Positions 41,501 through 47,500 of a stretch of DNA of 64,000 nt are shown one piece after another. Source of the DNA: Saxidomus purpurata (Eukaryota; Mollusca; Bivalvia; Venerida; Veneridae); contig JAFMSR010000014.1 in NCBI GenBank assembly GCA_022818135.1, positions 45,326,924 through 45,390,923 of the forward strand, given 5' to 3'. Below the pieces are notes generated by a model. It was not told where the DNA came from. It did not search any database and saw only the letters and a list, made by a program, of their open reading frames with translations. A program made the translations under genes and the position numbers. How positions within the stretch are numbered: position 1 is the first letter of the stretch; the number at the start of each line of letters is the position of its first letter.

Positions 41501-44500
41501 ACCAGAAATAAGTAGTATGCTCGCAATCGGTAATATACCTGCAATAAGTAGTATGCTCGCAATCGCTAGTATACCTGCAATAAGTAGTATGCTTGCAATT
41601 GCTAGTATACCTGCAATAAGTAGTATGCTTGCAATCGCTAGTATTGCTGCAATAAGTAGTATGCTCGCAATCAGTAGTATTCCTGCAATAAGTAGTATGC
41701 CTGCAATCGCTAGTATACCTGCAATAAGTAGTATGCTCGCAATCAGTAGTATTCCTGCAATAAGTAGTATGCTTGCAATCGCTAGTATACATGCAATAAG
41801 TAGTATGCTTGCAATCAGTAGTATACCTGCAATAAGTAGTATAATTTGAAAGTATTACAACTTAAGAACATTCTTTCATTTATCTATACCCCTTAAATGA
41901 AGTTTGAGGGTTATATAGGAGTCACCCGGTGGTGAAGGTAGGTTAGTAGGCTGATAGGTCAGTTGCATTTTTCTTGTCCGGAGCATTTCTTGAAAACTGC
42001 TGTTTGGAACATGGAATCAATGTACATTGTGTATAGGACCAGTTCATGGGATCAGTGTGCATTGTGTAAAGCACCAGTAAATGGGACCAGCATTCATTAT
42101 GTTTAGCACCAGTAAATGGGATCAACGTGCATTGTGTATAGCACCAGTAAATGGGATCAACGTGCATTGTGTATAGCACCAGTAAATGGGATCAATGTGC
42201 ATTGTGTATAGCACCAGTAGATGGGATCAACATGCATTGTTTATAGCACCAGTAAATTGGATCAGCTTGCATTTAGTATAGCACCAGTAAATGGGATCAG
42301 TGTGCATTGTGTATAGCACCAGTAAATGGGATCAACTTGCATTGTGTATAGCACCAGTAAATGGGATCAACGTGCATTGTTTATAGCACCAGTAAATTGG
42401 ATCAGCTTGCATTTTGTATAGCACCAGTAAATGGGATCAGCTTGCATTTTGTATAGCACCAGTATATGGTATCAGCGTGCATTGTGTAAGTAAATGGGAT
42501 CAACGTGCATTGTGTATAGCACCAGTAAATGGGATCAACATTCATTATGTATAGCACCAGTAAATGGGATCAATGTGCATTGTGTAAAGCACCAGTAAAT
42601 AAGCTCTTTGTTTATTGCCTCATTCCAACTGTTTGATCAGTTTGATCCATTAAGAACTTCTTTATGAATTGGGACTTGTTTATCTTATAATCTGTAACCT
42701 GTGTACATAATTATTTGGAAATTGATTACAATTGTAGATGTTATGGTGAAAAATGGAAACAGACTGATAAATACTGTTATACACACTTAGTCTAATGTTC
42801 TGTAGAAAAGGTCTTATAGCCTTATATTAGTGGAGTTTTACCATTCACAAGCATGTGATTGCAGTTTGTGTTACATTTTTCTGTATTTTTAGCCGAGAAT
42901 ATAGAGATATCAATAAGAAGAATACCCAATGCCAGGGTGTATGCCATACAGAGGGGTGCAGAGGGTGAGAGTCTAGGTATAAAAAGGGAAGGAGGTACAG
43001 CAGAGGTGAGTATATTGTCATCCTCTTAGGTGAAATTTAGATAATCACCTAGAAAAGCAGGTTTAAAGACACTATTTTCAAATTGACTTTGCTCTGTTTT
43101 TGGAAACTACCAATAATTTTTTTCAAGCAAATTTAAATTTAACAACATTGATTTGAAGACTGTAAAAGATATGGTCATTTAAAAGTCCCCTATATATAGT
43201 GATTAAAAGATACGGTCATTTAAAAGTCCCCTATATATATAGTGAGTAAAAGATATGGTCATTTAAAAGTTCCCTGTATATAGTGAGTAAAACATATGGT
43301 CATTAAGAGTCACCTATATATATAGTGAGTAAAAGATAGAGTCATTTAAAGTCCACTCTTTATAGTGAGTAAAAGATATAGTCATTTAAAAGTCCCCTAT
43401 ATATAGTGATTAAAAGATATGGTCATTTAAAGTCCACTCTTTATAGTGAGTAAAATATATAGTCATTTAAAGTCACCTATATATAGTGATTAAAAGATAT
43501 GGTCATTTAAAGTCACCTATATATAGTGATTAAAAGATATGGTCATTTAAAAGTCCCCTATATATAGTGATTAAAAGATATGGTCATTTAAAGTCACCTA
43601 TATATAGTGAGTAAAATATAAAGTCATTTAAAAGTCACCTATATATAGTGATTAAAAGATATGGTCATTTAAAGTCACCTATATATAGTGATTAAAATAT
43701 ATAGTCATTTAAAAGTCCCCTATATATAGTGATTAAAAGATATAGTCATTTAAAAGTCCCCTATATATAGTGAGTAAAATATATAGTCATTTAAAAGTCA
43801 CCTATATATAGTGATTAAAAGATATGGTCATTTAAAGTCCACTCTTTATAGTGAGTAAAATATATAGTCATTTAAAGTCACCTATATATAGTGATTAAAA
43901 GATATGGTCATTTAAAGTCACCTATATATAGTGAGTAAAATATATAGTCATTTAAAGTCACCTATATATAGTGATTAAAAGATATGGTCATTTAAAGTCA
44001 CCTATATATAGTGATTAAACTATATAGTCATTTAAAAGTCCCCTATATATAGTGATTAAAAGATATGGTCATTTAAAGTCACCTATATATAGTGAGTAAA
44101 ATATATAGTCATTTAAAAGTCCCCTATATATAGTGATTAAAATATATAGTCATTTAAAAGTCCCCTATATATAGTGATTAAAAGATATGGTCATTTAAAA
44201 GTCCCCTATATATAGTGAGTAAAATATATAGTCATTTAAAAGTCACCTATATATAGTGATTAAAAGATATGGTCATTTAAAGTCACCTATATATAGTGAG
44301 TAAAATATATAGTCATTTAAAAGTCACCTATATATAGTGATTAAAAGATATGGTCATTTAAAGTCACCTATATATAGTGAGTAAAATATATAGTCATTTA
44401 AAAGTCCCCTATATATAGTGATTAAAAGATATGGTCATTTAAAGTCACCTATATATAGTGAGTAAAATATATAGTCATTTTAAAAGTCACCTATATATAG

Positions 44501-47500
44501 TGATTAAAAGATATGGTCATTTAAAAGTCCCCTATATATATAGTGAGTAAAATATATAGTCATTTAAAAGTCCCCTATATATAGTGATTAAAATATATAG
44601 TCATTTAAAAGTCCCCTGTATATAGTGAGTAAAATATATAGTCATTTAAAAGTCCCCTATATATAGTGAGTAAAAGATATGGTCATTTAAAAGTCCCCTA
44701 TATATAGTGAGTAAAATATATAGTCATTTAAAAGTCACATATATAGTGATTAAAAGATATGGTCATTTAAAGTCACCTATATATAGTGATTAAAAGATAT
44801 GGTCATTTAAAGTCACCTATATATAGTGAGTAAAATATATAGTCATTTAAAAGTCCCCTATATATAGTGATTAAAAGATATAGTCATTTAAAGTCACCTA
44901 TATATAGTGAGTAAAATATATAGTCATTTAAAAGTCACCTATATATAGTGATTAAAAGATATGGTCATTTAAAAGTCCCCTATATATAGTGAGTAAAATA
45001 TATAGTCATTTAAAAGTCACCTATATATAGTGATTAAAAGATATGGTCATTTAAAGTCACCTATATATAGTGAGTAAAATATATAGTCATTTAAAAGTCC
45101 CCTATATATAGTGATTAAAAGATATGGTCATTTAAAGTCACCTATATATAGTGAGTAAAATATATAGTCATTTAAAAGTCACCTATATATAGTGATTAAA
45201 AGATATGGTCATTTAAAAGTCACCTATATATATAGTGAGTAAAATATATAGTCATTTAAAAGTCCCCTATATATAGTGATTAAAATATATAGTCATTTAA
45301 AAGTCCCCTATATATAGTGAGTAAAATATATAGTCATTTAAAAGTCCCCTATGTATAGTGAGTAAAATATGTTGTTTTTTAAAATATATATAGTCATTTA
45401 AAGTCCCCTATATATAGTGAGTAAAATATATAGTCATTTAAAGTCACCTATATATAGTGAGTAAAATATATAGTCATTTAAAGTCACCTATATATAGTGA
45501 TTAAAAGATATGGTCATTTAAAGTCACCTATATATAGTGATTAAAATATATGGTCATTTAAAGTCACCTATATATAGTGAGTAAAATATATAGTCATTTA
45601 AAAGTCCCCTATATATAGTGATTAAAAGATATGGTCATTTAAAGTCCCCTATATGTAGTGATTAAAAGATATGGTCATTTAAAAGTCCCCTATATATAGT
45701 GATTAAAAGATATGGTCATTTAAAGTCACCTATATATATAGTGAGTAAAAGATATGGTCATTAAAAGTCCCCTATATATAGTGATTAAAAGATATGGTCA
45801 TTTAAAGTCACCTATATATAGTGAGTAAACAAACATGACATCATAACAAGACAAGGGAATATCTCACATGGAGGTAGGATAGTTGTAGAGAGGTTAGTAC
45901 AGATGCTTCAAAGTCGTATCTCTCCTGCAGTGACCTAACTGTCGTGTTTACGGATAACTCCTGCATGTCTGAAGCGTCCATAAAGGCAAACAAGATAAGC
46001 CACTGGGCTGTTCTTTATGTAATTAAATGTTTATCTGATATGTTTCCTACCCCTACCCTGCTGGCAGCAAGTGATGGCTTTTATGACTTAGTGCAGATCA
46101 TGATCAGTCTGATCACTGTTTACAATTCAGTCAGCTATTTACAGTGAGTACCCTTAATATGACTTACAGTACTATTCTAATAGAAAGATGGACATGTCCT
46201 ACAAAATCTAGCAGAGTAAAGGTTCAACATTACCAGATGATATTTTATGTTTCAGATTGTCTACATTGACCCACTTGGTTTAGCATACAAACATGGACTG
46301 ACTAATAAAGCCCTAACTATAGATGGCAATGGTATATGTAACTGGATGTTGACAGAAATCAACATGAGGCCACTGAACCTGTTCTTTAAAGACAGTGAGG
46401 TATATAGTAATGCAGTGATGTTAACAGTAATGCAGTGAGGTATATAGACACGCAGTGAGGTATATAGTCACACAGCGAGGTAAATAGTAACTGAGTGAGG
46501 TATATAGTAACACAGTAAGGTATACAGTAACATAGTGAGGTATATAGACACACATTGAGGTATATAGTAACACAGTAAGGTTAACAGTAACACAGCGAGC
46601 TTTATAGTAACACAGCAAGGTATATAGTAACTCAGTGAGGAACACAGTGAAGTATATATCAAAGTATATATCAAAGCAGTGAGGTATATAGTAACACAGG
46701 TAAACAGTTACACAGCGAGGTATATAGTAACACACAGAGGTATATAGTTACACACAGAGGTATATAGTAACACAGTGAGGTATATAGTCACACAGTGAGG
46801 TATATAGTCACACAATAAGTTATATAGTAATACAGTAAGGTAGAAAGTCGCACAGTGATATAGTAAGGCAGTGAGGTATATAGTAAGGCAATGAGGTATA
46901 TAGTAACACAGTGAGGTATATAGTAATGCAGTGAGGTATATAGTAATAGTAATGCAGTGAGGTATATAGTAATAGTAATGCAGTGAGGTATATAGTAATG
47001 CAGTTAGGTGTATAGTAACACCTGTCTCAACAGTAGACTAATTAATTTAGAAATACCGGTCTTAAACAGCCAGCCAAAGGGTGCAGTAGAAGTGACCACT
47101 TATAAGAGGATGGCTGTTTAATGAAGGTATATTTGATATAAAGACAACCGATAGAGGTACATTACTATTTCTTGAAAGGGAGAGATTAAGATGACCAATA
47201 ATACAAGTATAACTGTTTCTTTTCTTACTGAAAAGAGTGGTTTTGTAATAAATTAACCTTTGTAGGACATTGCACTCTCTTCAAGAAACACAAGTGTTAG
47301 GGTGTTTGCATTGGGAAGAATGAAGAGCAGGGCTTTGTTGGATTCAAGATGATATTAACAATTTCAAATGTTTCGTATAAGTTTACTGTGAATGAATACA
47401 GTTTAGATTATTGCTAAATGAAAATAAACAATATCACTGTCAACATGTATCTTGGGAAGTCTTCATTAAATCATTTTAGTCAAAGTTTTTAGTATATTTT

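Noticed and set aside
36848..41849. Open frames of 557, 333 and 368 codons repeating SIPAISSMLAIG, and matching minus-strand frames
   Set aside because: They follow from a stop-free 36-bp unit (12 codons) inside intron 6; frames open on both strands, break at indels, and have no splice or protein-domain support.
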